64,000 bases of DNA, from assembly GCF_003054965.1 (NCBI RefSeq), contig NZ_MIES01000026.1, positions 372,001 to 436,000 of the forward strand. Reading direction: 5' to 3'. This document shows positions 45,619 through 55,008 of the stretch, in pieces. Numbering within the stretch: position 1 is the first letter of the stretch; each line of letters starts with the position of its first letter. The stretch comes from Saccharospirillum sp. MSK14-1. Its GTDB lineage: Bacteria > Pseudomonadota > Gammaproteobacteria > Pseudomonadales > Natronospirillaceae. Made by a program: the position numbers and the translations under genes. Under the pieces are notes generated by a model. The model saw only the letters and a list, made by a program, of their open reading frames with translations, was not told where the DNA came from and did no database searches.

Positions 45619-46748
45619 GTCAGCAGCGCATCCCCGCCTGGATCACCGTGGGTGTGATCCCACTGGCCAATATTCTGATCGCCGCCATTGCCGCCGGTTT
45701 GGTGTTTTTGTATCTGAACATCAACCCGATCGATGCGTTGCAATCGATGGTCTCCGGTGCCTTCGGTAGCGGCTATGGTTTGGGTTATACCCTCTATTAC
45801 ATGACCAGCTACATCTTCACGGCGCTGGCCGTGGCGGTCGCGTTTAAATGCGGCATGTTCAACATCGGCGGTGAAGGCCAGGCTTATATCGGCGCGCTCG
45901 GCGTTGGACTGGTGTGTCTGGGTTTGGGCGGTCATGTTCCGTTTATTGTGCTGTTGCCGATCAGCATCATCGCCGCGGCGGTGTTCGGCGCACTCTGGGC
46001 GCTGATTCCGGCCGCATTGCAGGCGTATCGTGGTTCGCACATCGTGATCACCACCATCATGTTTAACTTCATCGCGGCGTCATTGATGAATTACCTGCTG
46101 GTGTATTTCCTCAAGCCGGTCGGCACCATGTCGGTGGAAAGTGCGGTCTTTGATCGTGCCAGCTGGATTCCGCAGATGCATGAAGTCTTTGCCTTCTTCG
46201 GCATTCGCATTGCGGCCTCGCCCTTGAACCTGTCGATTTTCTGGGCGCTGTTTGTGGCGTTCGCCGTCTGGGTTTTCCTGTGGCGTACCCGCTGGGGTTA
46301 TGAAATCCGTTCGGTGGGCAGCAACACCAGTGCAGCTCGCTATGGCGGCATCAGCATTTCGCGCGTCACCATTCTCACCATGCTGGTGGCGGGTGCTTTG
46401 GCCGGCTTTATGGCGCTGAATGTGGTTCAGGGCCAGGCGCATCAGATCAAGCTGAACCTGGTTAACCAGATGGGCTTTACCGGCATTGCCGTGGCATTGA
46501 TGGGACGTAACCATCCGTTTGGTATTGTGCTGGCTTCCTTGATGTTTGGCTTCCTGACTCAAGGGGGCAGTGAGTTGCAGTTCGAGTATTCGGTCGATGC
46601 CCGCATCGTGGTGGTGTTGCAAGGTCTGGTGATTCTGTTCTCCGGTGCCTTGCAGCACATGATGAAGCACCCGATTGAGCGGTTGTATCTGAACTATGCG
46701 CGGCGGCGAGATGCCAACGCCGATGACCAACACCCAGCGGAGGCCTGA
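45615..46748 (+). CDS. ABC transporter permease, nucleoside/ribose (BmpC/YufP-like)
   Basis: 377 residues with about nine hydrophobic segments; GGAGGT lies before the ATG, which overlaps the ATPase stop. Motifs typical of the branched BPD family are visible (NIGGEGQAYIGALG, RSVGSNTSAARYGGIS). First of two different permeases that form the channel heterodimer. The C-terminal tail is charged and cytoplasmic. Confidence 0.9.
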   Translation: MSQQRIPAWITVGVIPLANILIAAIAAGLVFLYLNINPIDALQSMVSGAFGSGYGLGYTLYYMTSYIFTALAVAVAFKCGMFNIGGEGQAYIGALGVGLVCLGLGGHVPFIVLLPISIIAAAVFGALWALIPAALQAYRGSHIVITTIMFNFIAASLMNYLLVYFLKPVGTMSVESAVFDRASWIPQMHEVFAFFGIRIAASPLNLSIFWALFVAFAVWVFLWRTRWGYEIRSVGSNTSAARYGGISISRVTILTMLVAGALAGFMALNVVQGQAHQIKLNLVNQMGFTGIAVALMGRNHPFGIVLASLMFGFLTQGGSELQFEYSVDARIVVVLQGLVILFSGALQHMMKHPIERLYLNYARRRDANADDQHPAEA

Positions 46749-46750
46749 TC

Positions 46751-47731
46751 ATGGAATTGTTTAACAGCATTATCGTGATCCTCGACGCCACCTTGCGTAA
46801 CGCCACACCGCTGATTTTTGCAGCCCTGGCGGGGATGTTTTCCGAGCGTTCCGGCATCGTCAACATCGCCCTGGAAGGTAAAATTCTGATCAGTGCCTTC
46901 TTTGGTGCCTCTGCGGCTTATTACTTTGGTTCGCCCTGGATGGGGTTGCTGGCAGGTGTGTTGTCGTCTGTGGTGTTCGCGCAATTGCATGCCTTTGCCA
47001 CGGTGACGCATAACGGTGACCACGTGGTGTCTGGTCTGGCGATCAATATCCTGGCGGCGGGTTTAACCGCGGCCGTCGGTAACTACTGGTTCAGTCAGGG
47101 CGGCAATACACCGAACCTGGCCTTTGGTGACACCCAGGCGCGCTTTACGCCGATTACTCTGCCGTTTGCGGATCAATTGGCGGATGTGCCAATCATCGGT
47201 GGCATTTATTCCGAGCTGATCAGTGGCCACTACCTGTTGGTTTACCTGGCGTTCGCGGCCGTTCCGCTGTGCTGGTATATCCTGTTCCGCACTCGCTTTG
47301 GTCTGCGTGTGCGTGCGGTCGGTGAAAACCCTCATGCGGTAGATACGGCGGGTATTTCGGTGGCCAAGACGCGTTATCTGGCGTTGCTGATGACCGGTAT
47401 TCTCGTCGGTTTTGCCGGTGTGTATTTGTCGGTTGCGGTGACGGCTCAGTTCTCGCCTAACATGAGTGCCGGTAAAGGTTATATGGCGCTGGCGGCGTTG
47501 ATCTTCGGTAAGTGGCGTCCGCGTACCGCGATGCAGGCTTGTTTGCTGTTTGGTTTGCTCGAAGCCATTGCCATTCGCAGCCAGGGTGCCGTCTTCCTGG
47601 GTGTGGAAGTGCCGGTGCAGCTGGTCGAAGCCACGCCGTATATCCTGACCGTGGTCTTGCTCGGCGGCTTTATTGGACGCTCGGTGGCGCCCAAGGTCAT
47701 CGGCGAGCCCTACGTTAAAGAACGCAGTTAA
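46751..47731 (+). CDS. ABC transporter permease, nucleoside/ribose (YufQ-like)
   Basis: 326 residues, starting 2 bp after the first permease. Hydrophobic throughout, with the motif GLRVRAVGENPHAVDTAGIS and SAGKGYMALAALIFGKWRP typical of the second permease in this family. Together with the ATPase and lipoprotein it completes the importer. Confidence 0.9.
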   Translation: MELFNSIIVILDATLRNATPLIFAALAGMFSERSGIVNIALEGKILISAFFGASAAYYFGSPWMGLLAGVLSSVVFAQLHAFATVTHNGDHVVSGLAINILAAGLTAAVGNYWFSQGGNTPNLAFGDTQARFTPITLPFADQLADVPIIGGIYSELISGHYLLVYLAFAAVPLCWYILFRTRFGLRVRAVGENPHAVDTAGISVAKTRYLALLMTGILVGFAGVYLSVAVTAQFSPNMSAGKGYMALAALIFGKWRPRTAMQACLLFGLLEAIAIRSQGAVFLGVEVPVQLVEATPYILTVVLLGGFIGRSVAPKVIGEPYVKERS

Positions 47732-47733
47732 GA

Positions 47734-47776
47734 CGATAATAAGTGCCCGCCGAAAGGCGGGCCGATCCGATAATAA
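47734..47776 (+). other. GNRA-loop hairpin flanked by a 9-bp direct repeat
   Basis: GCCCGCC-GAAA-GGCGGGC forms a perfect 7-bp stem (47745-47762). CGATAATAA occurs on each side (47734-47742 and 47768-47776). No T-run follows. The second copy could act as a -10 element for the oxygenase gene. Confidence 0.45.
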
Positions 47777-47809
47777 AATGGGCGGCTGGACCGTCCTTGC
47801 GAGATGCTC

Positions 47810-48739
47810 ATGAACACCATTCCCAGCCTCGACCTGACCCGCTTTGATACCCACCCTGATGACTTCGTCCGTGAAATGGGCGAGGCCTATCAGGCTTGGG
47901 GTTTTGCCGGCATTACCGGTCACGGCATTGATCGTTCGGTCGTCATTGATGCCTTGCGTGCGTCGGAAAAGCTGTTCGCTCAGCCTGACGACGTCAAGAT
48001 GCAATACTTTAAGGACAACGGCGGCACACGTGGTTATACGCCCTTTGGCACTGAAATCGCTAAAGACGCCGAGCACGTCGATCTGAAAGAGTTCTGGCAC
48101 GTGGGCCGCGAAATCGACGGTGAAGCGCCCCATCAGGACCTGACGCCTAATATCTGGCCTGCCGAAGTACCGGAATTTAAAACCGCCATGTTGCGGCTGT
48201 ATTCAGAGCTGGATGCACTGTCGGTCACGCTGTTGCGTGCGTTCGCCTTGTTTATTGGCGAAGATCAGCATTACTTCGACAACAAGGTGAATCATGGCAA
48301 CTCCATTTTGCGGCCGCTGCATTATCCACCGATCACCGATCCCAACCTGCCCAATGTTCGCGCCGGAGCGCACGAAGACATTAACCTGATCACCCTGCTG
48401 GTCGGTTCTGAACAGGAAGGGTTGGAAGTGCTGAACAAGCGCGGAGAATGGGTCGGAATCTCGATGATTGAAGGCACCATCATCTGCAACGTCGGCGATA
48501 TGCTGCAACGGTTGACCAACCACGTATTGCCTTCGACCACCCACCGGGTAGTCAACCCCAAGGGAGACGCGGGCAAGGTGTCGCGTTATTCCATTCCCTT
48601 CTTTGTGCACCCCAATCCAGGCACTTCTTTGGATGCCTTGCCGCAGTGCGTGACCGAGGATAATCCCAAGCGTTATCCCCCGATCACCAGTGATGCTTAC
48701 CTGTTGGAACGCTTGCGTCAGATTGGCCTGATTAAGTAG
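47810..48739 (+). CDS. Isopenicillin-N-synthase-like 2OG-Fe(II) oxygenase
   Basis: 309 residues. Facial triad His-x-Asp in GAHEDINLITLL (about residue 190) and distal His in STTHRVVNP; the 2OG-binding R-x-S is RYS (about residue 268). Typical of soluble oxygenases of the IPNS/gibberellin-oxidase fold. ATG 47810 is favoured over 47804 because GCGAGA lies at proper spacing. It follows the nucleoside-type importer after 78 bp, so it may act on the imported compound or a breakdown product; no substrate can be assigned. Confidence 0.85.
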   Translation: MNTIPSLDLTRFDTHPDDFVREMGEAYQAWGFAGITGHGIDRSVVIDALRASEKLFAQPDDVKMQYFKDNGGTRGYTPFGTEIAKDAEHVDLKEFWHVGREIDGEAPHQDLTPNIWPAEVPEFKTAMLRLYSELDALSVTLLRAFALFIGEDQHYFDNKVNHGNSILRPLHYPPITDPNLPNVRAGAHEDINLITLLVGSEQEGLEVLNKRGEWVGISMIEGTIICNVGDMLQRLTNHVLPSTTHRVVNPKGDAGKVSRYSIPFFVHPNPGTSLDALPQCVTEDNPKRYPPITSDAYLLERLRQIGLIK

Positions 48740-48742
48740 CGC

Positions 48743-49957
48743 TCAGTCGGCGGCGCCAAACACCAGACTGACGTTGGTGCCGCCAAAGCCAAAGCTATTG
48801 CTCATGACTTGATTCAACCTTTGATCAAGACGGTGTCGCACCAGTGGTAAATTGCCGACACCCGGATCGAGTTCATCAATATTGGCCGAAGCAGCGATAA
48901 AGCTGTCGCGCAGCATCAGCACCGAATAGATGGCCTCATGAATGCCAGCAGCGCCCAACGCATGACCGGTTAAGGATTTGGTCGAACTGAAGGGTGGAAC
49001 ATTTTTGCCAAAGGCTTGCTGCATGGCCTGGAGTTCGACCAAATCGCCCGCCTGGGTACTGGTTCCGTGTGTGTTGATGTAATCGATGGGTTGCTCCAAA
49101 CCGTCCAGAGCCATAGTCATGGCGCGCTTCGCGCCATCGCCGGAAGGCGCCACCATGTCGTAGCCATCAGAAGCGGTGCCGTAACCGGTGACTTCTGCCA
49201 GGATGGTCGCACCGCGTTGCAGCGCGTGTTCGCGTTCTTCCAGAACCATCACACCGCCGCCGCCAGCGATCACAAAGCCTTCGCGGTGAGCGTCGTAAGG
49301 GCGGCTGGCGAGCGTCGGGTGCTCGTTGTAGTGCGTTGGAAATGCGCCCATGGCATCGAAAAGTACGCTCTGGCTCCAATGTTCGGCTTCGCCGCCACCG
49401 ACAAAGACAATGTCCTGTTTGCCCCACTGAATCAGTTCGCTGCCATAGCCGATGCAATGGGCGCTGGTGGCGCAGGCGGAGGAGACGGTCGCGTTCATGC
49501 CTTTGATGCCATAGGCCGTTGATAAGCACGCGGAAACGGTGCTGCCCATGGTAGAAGTAACGCGATAAGGGCCGACTCGACGAACCCCTCGTTCGCGCAA
49601 AATGTCCGCTGCCTCAACAATGTCTTTGGTTGAAGCGCCGCCAGAACCCATAAGCAGACCTGTACGGGGATGACTGATCAACTCAGGGCTCAGACCCGCC
49701 TGGTTAATGGCCTCTTCCATGGCGATGTAACTGTAAGCTGCGGCATCGCCCATAAAGCGATACAGTTTGCGCGGGATGCGTTCTTCCAGGGCCAGGTTTT
49801 CGACGGAACCGGCGATCTGACAACGCAATCCCTTGGCCTGATAGTCAGGCTGAAAGCGGATGCCGGAGCGCCCTTCTCGCAATGAGCTCAAAACCTCCGA
49901 TTGCTCGTTGCCAAGGCATGAAGTGATGCCCATTCCGGTGATAACGACTCTACGCAT
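48743..49957 (-). CDS. fabB: 3-oxoacyl-[acyl-carrier-protein] synthase I
   Basis: Elongating condensing enzyme needed for unsaturated fatty acids in gammaproteobacteria. 404 residues. The catalytic Cys is in SSACATSAH; the two His are in [10 protein letters not shown] and [11 protein letters not shown]; the C-terminal glycine motif is SFGFGGTN. Strong AAGGA site. The usual partner fabA is not adjacent, and the gene is divergent from an HxlR regulator across a region with two palindromes. Confidence 0.95.
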   Translation of the reverse strand: MRRVVITGMGITSCLGNEQSEVLSSLREGRSGIRFQPDYQAKGLRCQIAGSVENLALEERIPRKLYRFMGDAAAYSYIAMEEAINQAGLSPELISHPRTGLLMGSGGASTKDIVEAADILRERGVRRVGPYRVTSTMGSTVSACLSTAYGIKGMNATVSSACATSAHCIGYGSELIQWGKQDIVFVGGGEAEHWSQSVLFDAMGAFPTHYNEHPTLASRPYDAHREGFVIAGGGGVMVLEEREHALQRGATILAEVTGYGTASDGYDMVAPSGDGAKRAMTMALDGLEQPIDYINTHGTSTQAGDLVELQAMQQAFGKNVPPFSSTKSLTGHALGAAGIHEAIYSVLMLRDSFIAASANIDELDPGVGNLPLVRHRLDQRLNQVMSNSFGFGGTNVSLVFGAAD

Positions 49958-49977
49958 GATGAAATCCTTTATTGTGG

Positions 49978-50001
49978 TTACTGATGTGATGTGATCAGTA
50001 A
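49978..50001. promoter_or_regulatory. Palindrome 1 between fabB and the HxlR gene
   Basis: TTACTGAT (49978-49985) and its exact reverse complement ATCAGTAA (49994-50001), with an 8-bp spacer. It lies 20 bp from the fabB start, probably an operator for fabB. Confidence 0.55.
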
Positions 50002-50003
50002 AA

Positions 50004-50021
50004 CTTAAAGGTTTCTTTAAG
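50004..50021. promoter_or_regulatory. Palindrome 2 between fabB and the HxlR gene
   Basis: CTTAAAG and CTTTAAG, exact reverse complements with a GTTT spacer, immediately beside palindrome 1. Confidence 0.5.
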
Positions 50022-50069
50022 AGACCAATAGTTTAATCACAGAAAAACAGCTATTCCATGGATCATTAG

Positions 50070-50579
50070 ATGCAACGAACTGACTTCTCCCAAATGTATT
50101 GCTCGCTGGCGCGCTCGCTGAATATCGTCGGCGAAGGATGGACGCAGCTCATCATGCGCGACCTGTTTTTAGGGAATCGGCGCTTTGGTGGACTGCAGGA
50201 AAGCCTGGGGATTTCAAAAAAAGTACTGACCGAACGCCTGGAAACCTTGCTCGCAGAAGACCTGGTTGAGCTGCAACCTTATGGCGAATCTGGCCGTCGC
50301 TTTGAGTACCACCTGACAGAGAAAGGCAATGAGCTCGGGCCGGTCATGCTTGCGCTGATGGCCTGGGGTGACAAATGGGTGTCCAACGAACAACCCCCTG
50401 TTAAGCTGGTGCACGATCTGTGTGGTCAGCCAGCTAAGGCGCAGGTCGTTTGCAGTCACTGTGCTGAGCCGATCAACTTCAGTAACGTCACTGGCCAGGC
50501 TGGCCCCGGGATGCCAGAGGCAGAGCGTCAACGCATTCAGGCACTGCGACTTAATTGGGTTGGTTCTGAATCGGATTGA
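50070..50579 (+). CDS. HxlR family transcriptional regulator
   Basis: 169 residues. HxlR winged helix: GEGWTQLIMRDLFLGNRRF, then LGISKKVLTERLETLLAEDLVEL and the wing RRFEYHLTEKG. A C-terminal extension of about 60 residues carries C...CSHC that might bind metal. It is divergent from fabB with two palindromes between, so fabB is the likely target. The stop lies 38 bp before the aspartoacylase gene. Confidence 0.87.
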   Translation: MQRTDFSQMYCSLARSLNIVGEGWTQLIMRDLFLGNRRFGGLQESLGISKKVLTERLETLLAEDLVELQPYGESGRRFEYHLTEKGNELGPVMLALMAWGDKWVSNEQPPVKLVHDLCGQPAKAQVVCSHCAEPINFSNVTGQAGPGMPEAERQRIQALRLNWVGSESD

Positions 50580-50617
50580 CCCAAGCTTGTTACCATCGAC
50601 TGCAAAGGGAAAAGCCC

Positions 50618-51517
50618 ATGCCATCCATCAAACACGTTGCCATTACCGGCGGAACGCACGGCAACGAACTGACCGGTGTTTATCTGCTCAAGCAGTGGCG
50701 CAACAACCCGCAACAGGTGTGTCGCGACAGCTTTGTCACCGAGTTGCATCTGGCCAATCCAAAAGCGAACGGGCACAACCGGCGGTATCTCGATCAGGAC
50801 TTAAATCGTCAGTTTGGCTGGGATGACCTGAACGACCATGCGCTGTGTGGCTATGAACAGAACCGCGCCAAATCGCTGAACTCACTGCTCGGCCCCAAAG
50901 ACGAGCCGCGCGTCGATTTTGTGCTCGATTTGCACACCACCACCGCCAATATGGGCGTGACGTTGGTGATTAAATCGGACGATCCGCTGGTGACCGGTAT
51001 GGCGTTTTACGCCAAGCAATGCATGCCGGAAGTGACGCTGTTTTATGAACCGGCAACGAGGCTGGACGATAATTTTCTGATTTCCCTGGGCCGCCGCTAT
51101 GGCTTGTTGATTGAAGTCGGGCCGGTGCCGCAGGGTTTGTTGCGTTGGGATGTGTACCATCAGACCGAGCAGGTAACCGGGCATTGCCTGGATTATCTGG
51201 ACGCGGTGAATCGTGGTGAACCACCCGAAGTGGCGACGTCGATGCCGGGCTTTCAGTTTGTGCGCAAAGTGCAGTTGCCGGAGAACGAGCGCGGAGAAAT
51301 CACGGCGATGGTGCACCCGAATTTGCAGGACGCCGATTATCAGCCGATCGCGCCGGGCGACCCGCTGTTTATCTCGCTGGATGGGGAAACCTTGCCCTAT
51401 GAAGGCGAGGAGACACTCTACGGTGCCTTTATCAATGAGGCGGCCTATTACGACCGTCACGTGGGTTTGAGTCTGATGCGTCCTTGCACCATTGAGCGAT
51501 CAGAACAGCCCGCTTAA
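50618..51517 (+). CDS. Aspartoacylase (N-acyl-aspartate amidohydrolase)
   Basis: 299 residues, zinc hydrolase of the AstE/AspA family. Zinc ligands His and Glu are in GGTHGNELTG, and the distal His is in DLHTTTANMG. Cleaves N-acetyl-aspartate-like substrates. The ATG at 50618 has AAGGGA upstream; an in-frame TTG at 50576 lacks one and is rejected. Tail-to-tail 4-bp overlap with the next gene. Confidence 0.9.
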   Translation: MPSIKHVAITGGTHGNELTGVYLLKQWRNNPQQVCRDSFVTELHLANPKANGHNRRYLDQDLNRQFGWDDLNDHALCGYEQNRAKSLNSLLGPKDEPRVDFVLDLHTTTANMGVTLVIKSDDPLVTGMAFYAKQCMPEVTLFYEPATRLDDNFLISLGRRYGLLIEVGPVPQGLLRWDVYHQTEQVTGHCLDYLDAVNRGEPPEVATSMPGFQFVRKVQLPENERGEITAMVHPNLQDADYQPIAPGDPLFISLDGETLPYEGEETLYGAFINEAAYYDRHVGLSLMRPCTIERSEQPA

Positions 51518-52080
51518 ATCTGGCCGAACTGGAAGCTCAGAACGACGGAGGCGCCGGACAGGTCGTCATCGGACACACCGGCCAGGTCCGGATCGGTGGT
51601 CAGGCGATAAGCGCCACCAATGCCCACTTCGAGGAAGTCCGTCAGGTTGACTTCGGCACCAATCGTGACTTCGCTGACCAGAAAACTGCCGTTGTCTTCA
51701 TTGGTACCGTCATCCAGCGAGACGGAACCCGCACCCAGCAGCAGCTTTGTTTCTACATGCACCACCGCATCCGGGCGATGGGTGTAGCCAATCAGCAAAC
51801 CGCCATAACCCATATCCAGAGTGGTACTGGTGTCCCATTCCGGCTCGTTGATCAGGCCGTAACCCGCGCCGCCAATGAGCAGCGAATGAACGCCGGTGGT
51901 AAAGGTGCCCGCGCCTTCGCCGCCGAGCATGATGGCGGTTTCATCGCCGATTTCACCGTATTTGACCAAGGGGCCGCCGTAACCGCCGGAGCGGGCGTTC
52001 TGCATATCGATCAGAGCATCTTTGGCAAACGTCGGCAGGCTGAGCATTGCCACCAGAGGTAAAAGGATCAGGGCGCGCAT
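51514..52080 (-). CDS. Secreted Gly-rich protein, possible beta-barrel or autotransporter-like fold
   Basis: 188 residues with a Sec signal peptide (MRALILLPLVAMLSLPTFA, cleavage about residue 20). The mature part is rich in Gly with short alternating strands (GGYGGPLVKYG, LLIGGAGYGL, YGGLLIGYTHR) and ends in Phe-Gln-Phe-Gly, consistent with an outer-membrane barrel or a surface-exposed repeat protein. Function unknown. Between aspartoacylase and ubiK. Confidence 0.7.
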   Translation of the reverse strand: MRALILLPLVAMLSLPTFAKDALIDMQNARSGGYGGPLVKYGEIGDETAIMLGGEGAGTFTTGVHSLLIGGAGYGLINEPEWDTSTTLDMGYGGLLIGYTHRPDAVVHVETKLLLGAGSVSLDDGTNEDNGSFLVSEVTIGAEVNLTDFLEVGIGGAYRLTTDPDLAGVSDDDLSGASVVLSFQFGQI

Positions 52081-52159
52081 GGGTCATTCTCCATAACAGG
52101 GCACAGGGCCGGATTGGGCTCATCTTGCCGTTTGTTGGCCGTCAGCCCAGTGGTAAAAG

Positions 52160-52420
52160 TCACGATGACGACGAATCGCTCAGTTTGGCTTCCAGTTCGT
52201 TCAGCTGGGATTCAAGTTCAGCCAATTGAACCCGGGTGCGTTCAAGCACCGCTTGCTGCGCATCGAACTCTTCACGGCTGACCACATCGAGCTTGCTCAG
52301 TTGCGATTGCACCAGACTGCGTAAATTAGTGCGCAGATCGTCGCGTGCTTGCTGTCCCTGACTGAACAGAGCACTGGCCTGGCGGCTGATTTGATCAAGC
52401 ATGTCTTCGGGTAATTTCAT
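52160..52420 (-). CDS. ubiK: UbiK family ubiquinone-biosynthesis accessory factor
   Basis: 86 residues, BMFP-type. N-terminal amphipathic helix, then QLSKLDVVSREEFDAQQAVLERTR, the most conserved segment of UbiK/YqiC, and a Leu-zipper-like C-terminal helix. It helps the soluble ubiquinone assembly with UbiJ. ATG at 52420 with GGAGG; an upstream in-frame codon is discarded. Confidence 0.87.
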   Translation of the reverse strand: MKLPEDMLDQISRQASALFSQGQQARDDLRTNLRSLVQSQLSKLDVVSREEFDAQQAVLERTRVQLAELESQLNELEAKLSDSSSS

Positions 52421-52580
52421 GGGACCTCCGTGCTCCAAAACAGGGCTGTAAGCCGCAGCGGGCTCCGCTTCCAGCCTCTACAGATGGAGACTCAGTTCAA
52501 ATTTCTGTGGCAACGATGCCAACACCTTGAGCGCTAACATCGTGATTTCTCGGGCCAAACAGCGGCGCTGGGCAAATAGT

Positions 52581-52597
52581 GTGCACTGACGGCGCAC
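52581..52597 (+). promoter_or_regulatory. Second NtrC-like inverted repeat
   Basis: GTGCAC-N5-GCGCAC: arms differ by one base from perfect symmetry. Part of the GTGC-rich enhancer region upstream of the sigma-54 promoter. Confidence 0.4.
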
Positions 52598-52610
52598 AGC
52601 TTTTGTGCGC

Positions 52611-52627
52611 TGCACCTATTTTGTGCA
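52611..52627 (+). promoter_or_regulatory. NtrC-like enhancer site
   Basis: TGCACCTATTTTGTGCA follows the NtrC pattern TGCAC(C/T)A-N3-TGGTGCA with two mismatches. It is about 90 bp before the inferred sigma-54 start, a usual enhancer distance. Confidence 0.6.
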
Positions 52628-52690
52628 CCCTAGCCGCCAACCTTGACCCGTCCTTTACGTAAATCCTTGATTCATCGCATTGACCGGAGT

Positions 52691-52706
52691 TGGCACGGGC
52701 TTCGCT
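52691..52706 (+). promoter_or_regulatory. Sigma-54 promoter of glnK-amtB
   Basis: TGGCAC(GGGCT)TCGCT: the invariant GG (52692-52693) and GC (52704-52705) are 10 bp apart as required. The -12 reads TCGC instead of TTGC. Confidence 0.7.
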
Positions 52707-52853
52707 TTACCCCCTCGCACACGATTCCAATCGCAGCCAACCGTTGCGTTGGACATTGTAACTCGGGTGATTTCCGGTAGCACTGGCTGCGACGGGCGAT
52801 CCCCTCGAGCCGGCGCTGTCAATTCAGTGCAACGGTGGAACGGAAAGGAGTGA

Positions 52854-53198
<345 letters not shown>

Positions 53199-53228
53199 GC
53201 CGAACGGATTAACGGGAGAGACTGACCA

Positions 53229-54446
53229 ATGAACGAACTAACGCAAGTACAATACGCGCTCGATACTTTTTACTTTTTGATCTGTGGTGCTCTGGTCATG
53301 TGGATGGCCGCTGGTTTTGCCATGCTGGAATCCGGCCTGGTACGTGCCAAGAACACCACTGAAATTCTGACTAAAAACGTCGCGCTGTTCGCGATTGCCA
53401 GCATCATGTACTTGGTGTGCGGTTACGCCATCATGTACGAAGGTGGCTACTTCCTGAAAGGAATCATGGGCGTCGGTGACGGCTACTACGCACCGTCTTC
53501 TGACTTCTTCTTCCAGGTGGTCTTCGTGGCAACCGCCATGTCCATCGTCTCTGGTGCGGTTGCTGAGCGCATGAAGCTGTGGGCCTTCCTGGCTTTCGCA
53601 GTGGTCATGACTGGCGTCATCTATCCGGTGGAAGGTTCCTGGACGTGGGGCAGCGCCTCAGTCTTCGGTATGTACACCCTGGGTGATCTGGGCTGGAGTG
53701 ACTTCGCGGGTTCCGGCATCGTTCACATGGCCGGTGCGTCTGCTGCCTTGGCCGGTGTTCTGCTGCTGGGTCCACGTAAAGGCAAGTACGGCAAGAATGG
53801 CGAAATCAATGCCATTCCGGGTGCAAACCTGCCGATGGCGACTCTGGGTACCTTCATCCTGTGGATGGGCTGGTTCGGCTTCAACGGTGGTTCTGTGCTG
53901 CAGACCTCGACTGCCGACACTGCCAACTCCGTTGCAATTGTCTTCCTGAACACCAACACCGCTGCTGCTGGTGGTTTGGTTGCCGCTCTGATCGTGGCGC
54001 GCATCTGGTTCAAGAAAGCTGACCTGACCATGGCTCTGAACGGCGCATTGGCTGGTCTGGTTGCCATCACCGCTGAGCCGTCAACGCCGACTCCTCTGAT
54101 TGCTACTATCTGGGGTGCTCTGGGTGGTGTTCTGGTCGTCTTCAGCATCGTGGCTCTGGATAAACTGAAAATTGACGATCCGGTCGGTGCCATCTCTGTG
54201 CACGGTGTCGTGGGTCTGTTGGGTCTGTTGCTGGTGCCGATCACCAACGACGGCGCTACTTTCTCTGGCCAGATCATCGGTGCCATCACCATCTTCGTCT
54301 GGGTGTTCGGTGCTTCTCTGATCGTCTGGGGCATCATCAAAGCCGTTATCGGCCTGCGTGTCTCTGAAGAAGAAGAGTACGAAGGCGTCGATCTGACCGA
54401 ATGCGGTATGGACGCTTATCCGGAATTCACTGCCTCCAGCAAGTAA
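53229..54446 (+). CDS. amtB: Ammonium transporter
   Basis: 405 residues, about 11 membrane segments. Hallmarks: the Phe gate region (FFFQVVFVATAMSIVSGAVAERM), Asp and first pore His in WSDFAGSGIVHMAG, the second pore His in SVHGVVGLLG. Unlike E. coli AmtB no cleavable signal peptide is evident; the N-terminus leads straight into the first helix. It follows glnK after 30 bp and is closed by a terminator. Confidence 0.96.
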   Translation: MNELTQVQYALDTFYFLICGALVMWMAAGFAMLESGLVRAKNTTEILTKNVALFAIASIMYLVCGYAIMYEGGYFLKGIMGVGDGYYAPSSDFFFQVVFVATAMSIVSGAVAERMKLWAFLAFAVVMTGVIYPVEGSWTWGSASVFGMYTLGDLGWSDFAGSGIVHMAGASAALAGVLLLGPRKGKYGKNGEINAIPGANLPMATLGTFILWMGWFGFNGGSVLQTSTADTANSVAIVFLNTNTAAAGGLVAALIVARIWFKKADLTMALNGALAGLVAITAEPSTPTPLIATIWGALGGVLVVFSIVALDKLKIDDPVGAISVHGVVGLLGLLLVPITNDGATFSGQIIGAITIFVWVFGASLIVWGIIKAVIGLRVSEEEEYEGVDLTECGMDAYPEFTASSK

Positions 54447-54480
54447 GGTGCAGTGACTGAGCCGCAAGGCTCATCGGAAC

Positions 54481-54512
54481 AAAGGCCCCAATTGGGGCCT
54501 TTCTTTTTTTTG
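54481..54512 (+). terminator. Rho-independent terminator after amtB
   Basis: AAAGGCCCC-AATT centre-GGGGCCTTT is a perfect palindrome of 22 bp followed by CTTTTTTTT. Confidence 0.9.
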
Positions 54513-54541
54513 GGCCGTTGTTGTTGATGGGGCATTCTATT

Positions 54542-54569
54542 TTGTCGCGCTATCTGCATGGTTTATGCT
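54542..54569 (+). promoter_or_regulatory. Promoter of the second P-II gene
   Basis: TTGTCG (54542-54547), a 16-bp spacer, then TATGCT (54564-54569), just downstream of the amtB terminator. Suggests sigma-70 rather than sigma-54 expression. Confidence 0.5.
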
Positions 54570-54584
54570 TGAGGTGGGTCGTGA

Positions 54585-54944
<360 letters not shown>

Positions 54945-54964
54945 CTGAGCTGTTTTCAGTCCAT

Positions 54965-54994
54965 AAAAAAACCCGTCCACTGGACGGGTTTTTT
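54965..54994. terminator. Bidirectional terminator between glnK2 and the next gene
   Basis: An A-run, ACCCGTCC, ACT, GGACGGGT and a T-run. The symmetry serves both the plus-strand glnK2 and the minus-strand membrane gene. Confidence 0.85.
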
Positions 54995-55008
54995 GCATCT
55001 GGCATTGC

